From assembly GCF_038811545.1 (NCBI RefSeq), contig NZ_CP133319.1:62001-126000 (forward strand): a stretch of DNA of 64,000 bases, written 5' to 3'. Below are positions 8,731 through 17,941 of this stretch, piece after piece. The notes below the pieces were generated by a model. It did no database searches. It worked only from the letters and a program-made list of their open reading frames with translations, and was not told the origin of the DNA. The position numbers and the translations under genes were made by a program. This stretch comes from Rhodoligotrophos sp. CJ14 (GTDB taxonomy: Bacteria; Pseudomonadota; Alphaproteobacteria; Rhizobiales; Im1). Numbering within the stretch: position 1 is the stretch's first letter; the number at the start of each line of letters is the position of its first letter.

Positions 8731-9698
8731 CCGGCGCGCGATTGCTCCGGCTGCCGCCGTGCGCGGCGCTTCGTCATAGACCTGATTTCTTCCATTTCGG
8801 CATCCCTGGCCGCAGAGGAGGTCAGGAATTCGACGAGGCGGCTGCCTGGTGCTTCGAGCGCTTCGAGCGCCCGCACGCAGATCGCATATTCGCGCCTTGC
8901 CCAAGGCTCGGCGAGAGTGACGAGGCGGATGTCGAGCGCTTCCGAGAGGGGACGGGCTGCGAGCTCAGGGAGGATGCCAATACCCAGGCCCTGCTTGATC
9001 ATCAGGCACATGACTTCGAAACTGCGCACCTGCACGCGCACTTTCATTGGCCGGCCGAGCTCGTTGGCCCGCATCGACAAAAGCCGATGCGTGGCCGTGC
9101 CGCTTTCGAGGGCCACCATGTCCTCGTCGAGAATGTCAGAATATCGCAGCGCCGGATATTGGCTGAACCGGTGGTCCGCAGGCACGGCAACCGCCAGCCG
9201 GTCCCCGGAATAGTCGATGATTCTGAGCCCGTCGACCGGACTGTCCCGCACGATGACCCCGAGATCGGCCTGTTTGCTGAGAACCGCAAAGACGGTCGCT
9301 TCGCTGGGGCGCTCTTCGAGATTGACCTTGATCTGCGGATTATCCTGCACGAATTGCGAAAGATCCCGCGCCAGCCGTTGCACCAGCACCGAGCTTGATG
9401 CGGAAACACGGACATAGCCCCGGATGCCGGAGCGATGTTCCTCAAGCCTCATTTCGAGGCTATCGCCGAGCCGGAGCACATCACGCGCATAATTCATCAT
9501 GGTGACGCCCGCCGCGGTCGGCTCGATCCCGTGCGGACGGCGGATGACGAGCGCCGTGCCGAGCTCTTGCTCGAGGAGGCTGAGCCGCCGGCTTGCCGCC
9601 GAGAGCGCAACATTCAGCCGCTCGGCGGCCTTGCTGATGCTCCGCAACTCACAGGCCATGAGGAAGATGCGCAGGCTTTGCAGATCGTGATGAAGCAT
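8727..9698 (-). CDS. LysR-family transcriptional regulator
   Basis: 323 residues. Winged HTH at the N-terminus (about residues 4-62: LRIFLMACELRSISKAAERL, then SAASRRLSLLEQELG), followed by a two-lobed LysR substrate domain from about residue 90. It is transcribed in the same direction as the amidase operon, with a candidate operator at its own 3' end, so it probably controls that operon in response to the amide or acid. The 121-bp upstream gap (9699-9819) contains an AT-rich stretch around 9791-9802 that could hold its promoter. Confidence 0.88.
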   Translation of the reverse strand: MLHHDLQSLRIFLMACELRSISKAAERLNVALSAASRRLSLLEQELGTALVIRRPHGIEPTAAGVTMMNYARDVLRLGDSLEMRLEEHRSGIRGYVRVSASSSVLVQRLARDLSQFVQDNPQIKVNLEERPSEATVFAVLSKQADLGVIVRDSPVDGLRIIDYSGDRLAVAVPADHRFSQYPALRYSDILDEDMVALESGTATHRLLSMRANELGRPMKVRVQVRSFEVMCLMIKQGLGIGILPELAARPLSEALDIRLVTLAEPWARREYAICVRALEALEAPGSRLVEFLTSSAARDAEMEEIRSMTKRRARRQPEQSRAG

Positions 9699-9819
9699 GT
9701 CCGGTTCTCTTGTGGCCCGCGCTCAGATCAGCAGGCCGGCATCGGCCGTGCAAGATGAAAGCGCTCATGGTCCATTCGCCACCGGATCCATTGCAAATTG
9801 TTTACTGCCCATCGGGCTG

Positions 9820-10626
9820 TCACTCGCCCCTGAACTGGGGCTTCCGCTTCTCGAGGAACGCTTTGGCGCCTTCTTCGAAATCCTCGGTGAGGAACAAGAC
9901 CGCCTGGGTATTCTCTTCCGCGGCCAGAAGCTCATCGAGCGAGCTTGGATAGCGGGCGAGCAGCTGCTTTGTCGCCGCGAGGGCGATCGGCGCAGTCTTG
10001 TTGATCTCTTCGGCCATGGCCATCGCCTGCATGACCGCCTGGCCGGCTGGTGCGATCTCTTCGACGAGCCCCCATTGCAGCGCCTCTTCGGCAGAGAAGC
10101 TTCGCCCCGTGATGGCGAGCAAGCGTGTCCGCCCGATCCCGATCCGGGCGGGCAGCGTGTGGAGGGCGCCCAAGTCAGGCGCGAGCCCCACCTTTCCGAA
10201 CGGCAATGCAAAGCGGGCATCCGCGGCGGCAATGACAATATCGCAGGCGGCCGCAAGCGATGCGCCAGCGCCCGCGGCCCAGCCTTCCACCGCCGCAATG
10301 ATGGGCTTTGGGCCCGTCTGGATCGTCCGGATAAGGCTATGGCTTGCGCGCATCCGGCGATGTGCCCCGGCTGGGGTCTGGTTGCGCAATCCGGCGAGGT
10401 CGCCGCCAGCGCAAAAGCACCCGCCGCTGCCCGCGAGAATGATGGTGCGGGTTGATGGATCCTCCATCGCCGCGCTCATCGCCGGAATGAGGATGTCGCG
10501 AAGGGCCTGCGACAGGGCATTGCGCCGCTTGGGCTCGTTGAGCCAGATCAGCGTCGTGCCATTCTGCTGCATGACGCAGCAAGCCGGATCATCTTCGCCG
10601 GGCTCGGTGATGCTTCTGTTACTCAT
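9820..10626 (-). CDS. Enoyl-CoA hydratase/isomerase family protein
   Basis: 268-residue crotonase-fold protein acting on acyl-CoA thioesters. The oxyanion-hole strands are visible as GSGGCFCAGGD (about residue 66) and AVEGWAAGAGASLAAACD (about 112); the FxEK-type end (FLEKRKPQFRGE) is standard. The ATG at 10626 overlaps the stop of the upstream MmgE/PrpD gene by 4 bp. It is the last gene of the long 25.4-9.8 kb minus-strand run. Whether it hydrates, isomerises or cleaves is not decided by sequence. Confidence 0.85.
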   Translation of the reverse strand: MSNRSITEPGEDDPACCVMQQNGTTLIWLNEPKRRNALSQALRDILIPAMSAAMEDPSTRTIILAGSGGCFCAGGDLAGLRNQTPAGAHRRMRASHSLIRTIQTGPKPIIAAVEGWAAGAGASLAAACDIVIAAADARFALPFGKVGLAPDLGALHTLPARIGIGRTRLLAITGRSFSAEEALQWGLVEEIAPAGQAVMQAMAMAEEINKTAPIALAATKQLLARYPSSLDELLAAEENTQAVLFLTEDFEEGAKAFLEKRKPQFRGE

Positions 10627-12017
10627 CCGCCTCTCTGTTGCTCAGGCAGGCCTGGCTCCCTCATGACCAGCGATGTGACCGCGGAAGGATCCGCAGCATC
10701 GCCAAGCGACCATAGGGCATCTTCCAAAGCCCCGATATGGAAACCGGGATCGGCTTGCGCGATCAAGCCGCGGGCTTTCGCCCGGATATCTTCGACCGAC
10801 ATGGGACGGGCCGGCGTGCCGATACTGTCGAGCACGGTCGCCGATCGGATCGTGCCATCCCGAAGGGTGATGTCGACGCCGGTGCCGAAATGCTCGGGGA
10901 AATGCGCCTCGATCTCCGGATCGGCCGAGGCCTCGACCTTGTCCGCAAGCTCCAATATGGCTGGGGCGGCAAGATTCTCTTCCCTGTAGGCATCATAGCG
11001 TCGCGGTCCGAAGGCAAGCGTCGCCCCGACGACGAAAGGCAGGCTGTATTGCGCGGCCATGACCGAGGTCGGGCGCCTGAGCATATGCTGCTCGGGCACG
11101 ACCCGCGGGCCCCGCACATGGATCCGGCGGATCTCTTGAAGATCGGTCTTATAGCCCCCGGTCACCTCGCCCAAGCCATCGATGAGCGAATGGAACAGGC
11201 GGCAGCAGGAATAGGGCTTGAGGCTGATGCGGTGGATCTCGCGAGGGGCCCCCGTGCCGCGCAGGCGCTCAGGGCGCGGGTGTTTTCCATAAAGCGCGAT
11301 ATAGCCATATTTGCCATCGATCGCCCGCTGCGGAGCGCTAATGCCATGCGCTGCCAGCTCGGCGGCAAGCACCCCATTCTGTGCGCCATAGCCGGCGTGG
11401 CAGCGCTTCACCATCGTGCCATTGGGCTCATCCGAGAACTGCATCGAGCCCCCGGTGAGCGAGAGCATGTGACCCCACGCGGTGAGCAGCCCATCTGTAT
11501 CGAGGCGCATGAGCTTCGCGGCAGCTGCGGCCGCACCGAAGCCGCCGAGAATGGCCGTGGGATGATAGCCGAACTCCATGCCCTCCGGTGCATTGGCGGC
11601 GATCCCGATTCGCGCCATCGCTTCATAGCCTGCGACGATCGCCGCGATCACCTCGCGCCCCGTGGCAGCCTGCTCCGCGGCGACCGCCATGGCGGCCGAG
11701 ATGACCACCGCACCCGGATGGCTGGTCGAGGCATCATGGGTATCATCGAGCTCATAGCCATGGGCCGTCGCGCCATTGACGAGCGCTGCGATATGCGGTG
11801 CAACCCGCTTGGACGAGCCGAGCAGGCCCGCTCGGCCAGTTCCAGCGAACCGATCCGCCCAATTGCGCAAGGCAACTGCCCAGGGCAGGGCGATGCCGCC
11901 ATAGGCGACCCCGAAATAATCGAGCATCAGCCGCTTCACCTGCCCCACATCCTCAGTCGAGAGGTCGTCGAAGGTGAGGGCGATGAGTTCTTCAGCCAAG
12001 CACCGCGACAGGTCCAT
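10623..12017 (-). CDS. MmgE/PrpD family protein
   Basis: 464 residues of the PrpD fold, which includes 2-methylcitrate dehydratase and cis-aconitate decarboxylase. Landmarks are LMLDYFGVAYGG at the N-terminus, NGATAHGYELDDTHDAS near residue 83, HPTAILGGFGAAAAAAKLM near 150, KRCHAGYGAQNG near 200, and LKPYSCCRLFHSLID near 265. Start 12017 has GAGGAGGAGAC just upstream; the longer open frame to 12401 is shadow sequence over the MFS gene. A second, diverged copy (13261-14643) lies across the MFS gene. The substrate is probably a hydroxy-tricarboxylate or related acid. Confidence 0.85.
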   Translation of the reverse strand: MDLSRCLAEELIALTFDDLSTEDVGQVKRLMLDYFGVAYGGIALPWAVALRNWADRFAGTGRAGLLGSSKRVAPHIAALVNGATAHGYELDDTHDASTSHPGAVVISAAMAVAAEQAATGREVIAAIVAGYEAMARIGIAANAPEGMEFGYHPTAILGGFGAAAAAAKLMRLDTDGLLTAWGHMLSLTGGSMQFSDEPNGTMVKRCHAGYGAQNGVLAAELAAHGISAPQRAIDGKYGYIALYGKHPRPERLRGTGAPREIHRISLKPYSCCRLFHSLIDGLGEVTGGYKTDLQEIRRIHVRGPRVVPEQHMLRRPTSVMAAQYSLPFVVGATLAFGPRRYDAYREENLAAPAILELADKVEASADPEIEAHFPEHFGTGVDITLRDGTIRSATVLDSIGTPARPMSVEDIRAKARGLIAQADPGFHIGALEDALWSLGDAADPSAVTSLVMREPGLPEQQRGG

Positions 12018-12028
12018 GGGTCTCCTCC

Positions 12029-13264
12029 TCAGGCAAGGCTTTGTGGTTCTTGGATCGGATGCTGCAGCCGGCGCGTGCCGGCCGCATAAAGGCATGAGAG
12101 GCACCCGAGCACGGCAAACAGGGCGATGAGCGCGGTCGTATGGGTGTAAAGCCCGACCCAGCCATGCACGAGGGCGAAGCTCGAGGGGCCGATCAGCGCG
12201 CCGGCAAAGGTGAAGACGAAGGCACCCCCAATCGCGCGCGCCGCATCCTCGGGTCGCGCGAGCGAGACGATCTCGCTCACGAAAATGCCGTTCCAGGCTG
12301 CCCCTGACGCCCCCAGCAGCGCAAGGCAGGCATAAATCACGCCGAGCGACCACTGCATGGTCATGAAGATCAGCGGCATGATCGCAACGAGCGATACGCA
12401 ATAGGCGATCGCCAGCACCTTGAGCCCCGAACTGGTGAAGCCGGCGAGAAAGCCCCAGCTCAGCCGCCCGATGACGGCCGAAAGCTGGAAGACCGAAAAG
12501 CCTATACCGGCCGCGACCAGTCCTAACCCGACATCCTCGACCAACAAGGTGACGAGATAGGTCGTGAGCGTGAACTGCACCGCGGCAAAGCAGAAGCCCG
12601 ACAGCGTGATCCAGCGCAAGACGCGCGCGCTCCAGACCAGTGTGACATCCCGCAGCGGGTTATCCCGGAGCCGCAAGCTGCGGTCGCGCGTGCTGGCAAA
12701 GCGCTTGGCATAGGCCTCGAGCAGCACAATGCATGTAAGGGAAAGGCTGGCGCCGACGATCAGCGCCGATTGCCAGCCATAGCGCAAGGCAATCGGCGGT
12801 CCGATGAGCCCCGCCAGAATGCCGCCCAGCGGCACCGCGGTTTGCTTGATGGAGAAGAGCAGGCTGCGCAGCCTTGGGCTCGACACCCGGTTCAGAAGAT
12901 CACCTGATGGCGGATTGATGAGGCCATAGCCCAGGCCGATCACGAAGGACGCGAGCGCCAGGCTCGGCAGCCATGGAATGGTCGAAAGAAGAAGCCCGGC
13001 CATCCCGAGCCCGAGGCTGAGCTGGCTCGCCCTGATCGGTCCCCACATGGTAGAGAGCGAGCCGGCCATGACCGACATGACAGTGGCGCCGAGATAGACG
13101 AGACTAACCTGATATCCGACAAGCGCGCCGGGTATCTCCACCGCTGCTGCAATCCGGGGTGCGATCGTCGGAATGATGAACAGGCTGTTGGCGGCCAAGG
13201 CCTGCATGGCCGTGGTCGCAGCCAGCACGAACAGCACGACCGCACGCGGGGCCGGTGCAGTCAT
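12029..13264 (-). CDS. MFS transporter
   Basis: 411-residue membrane protein with about twelve hydrophobic segments and a basic loop in the middle (KRFASTRDRSLRLRDN), typical of the major facilitator superfamily. It belongs to the general metabolite-uptake type; no drug-efflux signature stands out. It sits between two MmgE/PrpD genes, with a 4-bp overlap upstream and an 11-bp gap downstream. It probably carries the acid they process. Confidence 0.85.
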   Translation of the reverse strand: MTAPAPRAVVLFVLAATTAMQALAANSLFIIPTIAPRIAAAVEIPGALVGYQVSLVYLGATVMSVMAGSLSTMWGPIRASQLSLGLGMAGLLLSTIPWLPSLALASFVIGLGYGLINPPSGDLLNRVSSPRLRSLLFSIKQTAVPLGGILAGLIGPPIALRYGWQSALIVGASLSLTCIVLLEAYAKRFASTRDRSLRLRDNPLRDVTLVWSARVLRWITLSGFCFAAVQFTLTTYLVTLLVEDVGLGLVAAGIGFSVFQLSAVIGRLSWGFLAGFTSSGLKVLAIAYCVSLVAIMPLIFMTMQWSLGVIYACLALLGASGAAWNGIFVSEIVSLARPEDAARAIGGAFVFTFAGALIGPSSFALVHGWVGLYTHTTALIALFAVLGCLSCLYAAGTRRLQHPIQEPQSLA

Positions 13265-14643
13265 GCAGATGTCCTCTCGCCTGCGAGCGTGTCGAGCATC
13301 GGGTCTATCGCCGCAAGTTCCGCGAGATGATCGATCAGCGTCAATACCTGCTCCGCACGCTCCCCGCCCACCACCGGGCGAGCGAGATCGAGATATTTCG
13401 CCTTGAGCGCGTCATCCGACATGGGGTGTCGCGCCGAGCCGCTGGGCTCGTCGATATAACGGAAGACCTCGCGGCCATCACGCAGGAAAACGGTCACCTT
13501 GGCTGAACGCAGGGCAGGGTAGCTCTTTTGGCAGTCCTCATCGACGCTGACCTCGATGCGCCGGCAATAATCATTGGTGAGGGGATCCTTCAGGTTCTCG
13601 TCATCGAAGCGGTGGATCGACAGATCGCCATGGCGCATGGAGGCCGCCACGCAGTACTGATAGCTGAGCTGCGCGGATGCCATGTCTTGCCAGCTGCCAT
13701 GGGCATGTTTCTCCGCAATCCCATAGGTGCCGCAAGCGACACGCGCGATGGCATCGCCATGGACACCTTCGCTGCGCATCACATCGAGCACCGCATCGAT
13801 CGCCGGGTGGATATGCCGGCAGCATGCATAGGGCTTCACATAGCAGCGGGTGATGTTGAGCGGCCTCGCCGCCCGCGGCCAAAGATCATCCGTCAATGTA
13901 TCAGGCACCGGGATGCCGCTATAGGCGTGAAAGAAGCCTTCCTCGACCTCGAAGGCCCCGCGCGGGCCGGTCATGCCCCGTTCGGCAAGGAGGGCCGCGG
14001 TCAGGCCCTCCCGCGCGGCAAAGCCCGCATGCAATCGCTTGATCTCACCACCTCCGTGCAGAAAGGCGAACAGACCGGCCGCCGAGCTTGCCGCGATGCC
14101 GAATGCTTGCTGGATTTTGTCTGGATCAAGCCCGCGCAGCCTGCCGACGGCCGCCGCTGCGGCCATCACTCCGACGATCGGCGTGTTGTGGAAACCGCGA
14201 TGCCGCGAGGCCGGATGCATGGCCTCCGCAAGTCGCGTTGAGACTTCATAGCCAACCGCAATGGCGGCTGACAGGCGCTTGCCATCAACGGCCCGGCCAT
14301 AGGCGGCTGCCAGCACCGCTGGCACCACCACCGCGCCCGGATGGACCGAGCCGGCCCGATAGCCGTCATCGATCTCAAGCCCATGGGCGCTTGCACCCCC
14401 GAGCCAGGCGGCGGTGAGCGGGTCGAAACGCCCGGCCATAGCCGGCACGGGAACCTCGCCTCCGCGCCCTAGATCCTGCATCAGCTCGCGAGCGATGCGC
14501 GCCACCGCTCCATTCGCCCCCGCAATCATGGCCCCCAGCGTATCGATGAGATGCCTGCCGGTGGCATGGCGCTCATCCGCGCTCATATCCTCGTAAGCGA
14601 GCCGGGACGCAAATCGCGCGAAGGCGGCCGTCGGTCCCCTCAT
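13261..14643 (-). CDS. MmgE/PrpD family protein (second copy)
   Basis: 460 residues of the same fold as the protein at 10623-12017 but clearly diverged. Matching landmarks are LIDTLGAMIAGANG, GGASAHGLEIDDGYRAGS (about residue 80), FHNTPIVGVMAAAAAVG (about 150), IKRLHAGFAAREGL and YVKPYACCRHIHPAID. Start and stop overlap the neighbouring genes by 4 bp on both sides, so it is co-translated with the acyl-CoA synthetase upstream and the MFS transporter downstream. The pair may act on successive or stereo-distinct substrates. Confidence 0.85.
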   Translation of the reverse strand: MRGPTAAFARFASRLAYEDMSADERHATGRHLIDTLGAMIAGANGAVARIARELMQDLGRGGEVPVPAMAGRFDPLTAAWLGGASAHGLEIDDGYRAGSVHPGAVVVPAVLAAAYGRAVDGKRLSAAIAVGYEVSTRLAEAMHPASRHRGFHNTPIVGVMAAAAAVGRLRGLDPDKIQQAFGIAASSAAGLFAFLHGGGEIKRLHAGFAAREGLTAALLAERGMTGPRGAFEVEEGFFHAYSGIPVPDTLTDDLWPRAARPLNITRCYVKPYACCRHIHPAIDAVLDVMRSEGVHGDAIARVACGTYGIAEKHAHGSWQDMASAQLSYQYCVAASMRHGDLSIHRFDDENLKDPLTNDYCRRIEVSVDEDCQKSYPALRSAKVTVFLRDGREVFRYIDEPSGSARHPMSDDALKAKYLDLARPVVGGERAEQVLTLIDHLAELAAIDPMLDTLAGERTSA

Positions 14644-16754
14644 TCTGTATGGCTCCCGACCGTGAGAAAGGCATCAAGCGCGACGATGCCCTCGCCCTCT
14701 TTCCGAATGAGGATCGGATTGATCTCCGCTTCCAAAACGGAAGGTGCCTTCACCTGGGCAAGCTGGGAAATGGCGACGATGGCCCGGGCGAGGGCTGCAA
14801 GATCACCGCGCGGCAATCCGCGATAGCCTCGTACCGGCGCCAGCCCTTTGATCTCCCCGATCATTTCCAGCGCCTCTGCCTCATCCACCGGAGCCGGCCG
14901 TATGGCGAAATCGCGATAGATTTCGGTAAGCACGCCGCCGGTGCTCAGCGTAACCACGGGGCCCACCAGGGGATCGTTGAGATAGCCGACCAAGGCTTCC
15001 GCAAGGCCGTGCTCCTGTGCCTGCACCTGGATGGCCTGAAGACGTGCCTTAGGCATTCGTTGCCGCACTGTTGCGACCATTGTCGCGATCGCCTGGCAGA
15101 GCTCGTCCGGATCCGCAATGCCGAGCATAACGCCGCCCGCATCCGTCTTATGCGCGATATCGCTTGAGACGATTTTCGCAACGACCGGGTAGGTGAGGTC
15201 TGAGGGGAGCTGCTCTGGCCTGAGATGACCATCGACCGGCAGCAGGACCTCCCGTGGCTGTGGCACGCCAAGCGCATCGAACACCTTTGCCGCGAGGCTT
15301 GGCGCAACGGTGCCGGGCTCATGCCCAGCCAACAGCATCTCGGCTGCGGCGACTAAGGCACCCCGCGAGGGCAGCGCGCGCGGTGAGCGCCATTCCACCA
15401 GCGCGTGAATTGCATCAGCGCAGCTTTCGGGCGTGCGGAACGTCGCAATGCCGCGGGAATTGAGCAAAGCGTGGGAGCGATCCGCCTGGGGGGTGAGAAA
15501 CACGGCGAGAGGCTTGTTATCACGCCAACCGGATTCGAGGATCGGTTGCACCGCCCGATCTGGCCGGAACTCGGAGGAAGAGCCAACCACGGCAACCACC
15601 CCGTCACAATGATCGGAGGTGAGCAGCGCATCGAGCACCGTGCCATAGGTATCGGCACGCGTGCCGGCCAGGGTGAGATCGATGAGCGGCGACTTTCCGA
15701 TCGTGACACCTTTCGCTTTCAGCCCTTCGACCAGCTTCTCGCTTGGGGCGACCACCTCGACCCCGCGCGCCGACAGGCTGTCGACGATGAGACCACCACC
15801 GCCGCCCGTGGTGCTCATGACCGCGATACGCTTGCCCCGCGACGGCTTGCGTCCGACCATCAGCGGTGCGATCTCTATGAGAGTTTCGAGCTGGCTGACG
15901 CAGACGACGCCGATATCGGCAAGGAAGGCATCGACCGCCGCTCCATTGGCACTGAGCGCGCCCGTATGGGACATGGCGAGCTGCTCGCCCAAGGGGCTGC
16001 GCCCGAGCCGGAACGCGATCACCGGCTTGCCGACCTCATGTGCCCGCGCGGCCATCGCCCTCAGCGCCTCCGGTTTGCGGATGGTTTCTAGGAACAGGAG
16101 GATCGCGTCGGTCTCCGGATCATCGACCAGCATGGCACCGATCTCACCCGCGCTGAGGTCGGCTTCATTGCCCACCGACACCATCTTGGAGAAGCCGATG
16201 CCGCGACCCATGCCACGGGAGATCAGCGCGCCAAGCAGGCTGCCGCTTTGAGAAATCAAGCCATTGCGTCCGACCGGCAACTTGGGCAGAGACAGAACTT
16301 CATTGGCCGTGAGCACGATGCCCGCCGGCAGGTTGACCATGCCGAGGCTGTTTGGCCCCACCAATCGCAGATTGCCATCGCGAGCCATATCCACGATGCG
16401 CTCCTGCAGCTTGCGACCGTGAGCGCCGACCTCGCTGAAGCCCGCGCTCAGAAGCGTCGCGCAACGCACTCCCGCCCGGCAGCAATCATCGATGATCTCG
16501 GGCACCTGCTCGGCCGCGACCATGATGAAGGCATGATCGATCGGCTGGCCGACCTCGGTCACGGCGGGGAAGGCGGGAACCCCCATGATCTCCGACCGGC
16601 GCGGATTGATCGGATAGACCTCGCCCGTATAGCCATGCTGCTTGAGATAGCGCTGCGGGAGGGACGTATGCTTGTTCTCGTCGGCGGACGCGCCGATCAG
16701 CGCCACACTGCGCGGGGCGAACAGGGCGCGGGCGATGTTCATCTCGACGATCAT
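14640..16754 (-). CDS. Acetate-CoA ligase family protein (ADP-forming acyl-CoA synthetase)
   Basis: 704 residues, the alpha-beta fused form. A CoA-binding Rossmann domain (FAPRSVALIGASADENK, residues 10-26) comes first, then the succinyl-CoA-synthetase-like domain with the phospho-histidine loop AMSHTGALSANGAA near residue 260, then a C-terminal ATP-grasp domain (from about 490; YPVVAKIVSSDIAHKTDAGG). It would activate a carboxylic acid to its CoA ester with ATP to ADP. Overlaps of 4 bp link it to the acyl-CoA dehydrogenase upstream and the PrpD gene downstream. Confidence 0.88.
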   Translation of the reverse strand: MIVEMNIARALFAPRSVALIGASADENKHTSLPQRYLKQHGYTGEVYPINPRRSEIMGVPAFPAVTEVGQPIDHAFIMVAAEQVPEIIDDCCRAGVRCATLLSAGFSEVGAHGRKLQERIVDMARDGNLRLVGPNSLGMVNLPAGIVLTANEVLSLPKLPVGRNGLISQSGSLLGALISRGMGRGIGFSKMVSVGNEADLSAGEIGAMLVDDPETDAILLFLETIRKPEALRAMAARAHEVGKPVIAFRLGRSPLGEQLAMSHTGALSANGAAVDAFLADIGVVCVSQLETLIEIAPLMVGRKPSRGKRIAVMSTTGGGGGLIVDSLSARGVEVVAPSEKLVEGLKAKGVTIGKSPLIDLTLAGTRADTYGTVLDALLTSDHCDGVVAVVGSSSEFRPDRAVQPILESGWRDNKPLAVFLTPQADRSHALLNSRGIATFRTPESCADAIHALVEWRSPRALPSRGALVAAAEMLLAGHEPGTVAPSLAAKVFDALGVPQPREVLLPVDGHLRPEQLPSDLTYPVVAKIVSSDIAHKTDAGGVMLGIADPDELCQAIATMVATVRQRMPKARLQAIQVQAQEHGLAEALVGYLNDPLVGPVVTLSTGGVLTEIYRDFAIRPAPVDEAEALEMIGEIKGLAPVRGYRGLPRGDLAALARAIVAISQLAQVKAPSVLEAEINPILIRKEGEGIVALDAFLTVGSHTE

Positions 16755-17920
16755 GCGGGTCTCGCCTCCACGCGCGGGGGCCGCTGCGAGAAGGTGCGGT
16801 CGAACACATGCTCGGCGATGCGGTTGAGCAGGATTTCCGTGGTGCCCCCGGCGATCATCCAGCCGCGGGTGCGCCGGAAGCAGTATTCGACCAGCGTTTC
16901 CTCGCTATAGCCCATGCCCCCCATGATCTGCATGGACTCGTTCGCGGCATCGAAGCCGGCCCGGTTGCAGGCGGCCTTGGCAATGGCCGTCTCTTCCGGC
17001 GAGGGAAAGCCGCGATCGGCATTCGTCGCCGCGCGGTAGAGCAGCAATTGCGCACTATCCAGTGCGATTTTCATATTGGCGAATTTCCATTGCAGGCCTT
17101 GGAAGTCGCAGAGCGGCCGGCCGAACTGCTCGCGGGTGAGCGCGTGCGCTCTGGCCAGGGTGAAGGCATGCCGGCCAAGGGCAAGCGAACGGGCGCTGTT
17201 GCCGAGCCGCTCCACATTGAATGCGGAGATCTGCTTCTTGAAGCCGCCCGGCCCGAGGACGACGTCTTCCTTGGGCACGAACACATTGTCGAAATAGAGC
17301 GCGTTCCAATCCTCACCCGACAGAAAGCGCGAGCGCTGGCCGAAGTTGAAGCCTTCGGCGGTTCGCGGAATGAGCACCGAACCGATCCCGCCAACACCCG
17401 GTCCGAAGCGCAGATAGACCAGGAACACGGTCGCATGCACCCCGTGTGTGGTGAACACCTTGCTGCCATTGACACGGAAGCCCTCGCCATCCGGCGTGGC
17501 GGTTGTGGTCAGCTCGGTGACGGCGGAGCCCGCGCCAGGTTCGGTCATCGCGACTGAAATAACCCCGGCGCCCTTGAGCAGGGGTGTCAGATATTTTTCC
17601 TTCTGCGCGGGCGAGCCGAATTGGGCCAGCACCCGGATCGCGCCGAAATTGCCGGCCTGAACCACATCGGCGCTGCGCGGACAGACGCTCGCCACCTGCT
17701 CGATCGCCAGCACCGCGTCCATGAGCTTGCCGCCCACGCCTCCGTCAGCCTCATCGACCGTGATGCCGATCAGCCCGTTTTCAGAAAAGAGGCGGGCCAC
17801 GTCCCAGGGATAATCGCCACTATGGGCGCGCTGCAAGGCACCAGCACTCAGATGCCGCTCGGCCAGCGCCTGAACCGCATTGCAGAAGATCCGCTGGTCC
17901 TCGTTCAGATTGAAATCCAT
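16751..17920 (-). CDS. Acyl-CoA dehydrogenase
   Basis: 389-residue FAD flavoenzyme introducing a 2,3 double bond in an acyl-CoA. Visible are the FAD/substrate motif AMTEPGAGSAVTELTT (about residue 135) and the C-terminal QIMGGMGYSEETLVEYCFRR with IAGGTTEILLNRIAEHVF. The classical MCAD-type Glu position reads Gly (AGGT), as in branches where the base lies on another helix. ATG 17920 is preferred over GTG 17923 because GGAGG lies 4 bp upstream of it. It sits between a CoA transferase and the ADP-forming ligase. Confidence 0.87.
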   Translation of the reverse strand: MDFNLNEDQRIFCNAVQALAERHLSAGALQRAHSGDYPWDVARLFSENGLIGITVDEADGGVGGKLMDAVLAIEQVASVCPRSADVVQAGNFGAIRVLAQFGSPAQKEKYLTPLLKGAGVISVAMTEPGAGSAVTELTTTATPDGEGFRVNGSKVFTTHGVHATVFLVYLRFGPGVGGIGSVLIPRTAEGFNFGQRSRFLSGEDWNALYFDNVFVPKEDVVLGPGGFKKQISAFNVERLGNSARSLALGRHAFTLARAHALTREQFGRPLCDFQGLQWKFANMKIALDSAQLLLYRAATNADRGFPSPEETAIAKAACNRAGFDAANESMQIMGGMGYSEETLVEYCFRRTRGWMIAGGTTEILLNRIAEHVFDRTFSQRPPRVEARPA

Positions 17921-17941
17921 CACGCCTCCACAGCCATGCGG

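Noticed and set aside
9808-9818. GCCC-ATC-GGGC hairpin after the long minus-strand run
   Set aside because: The stem is only 4 bp and has no T tract, so it is too weak to call a terminator.
12018-12401. N-terminal extension of the MmgE/PrpD frame
   Set aside because: The translated stretch is Arg/Cys-rich shadow over the MFS gene, and a strong ribosome site marks the start at 12017.
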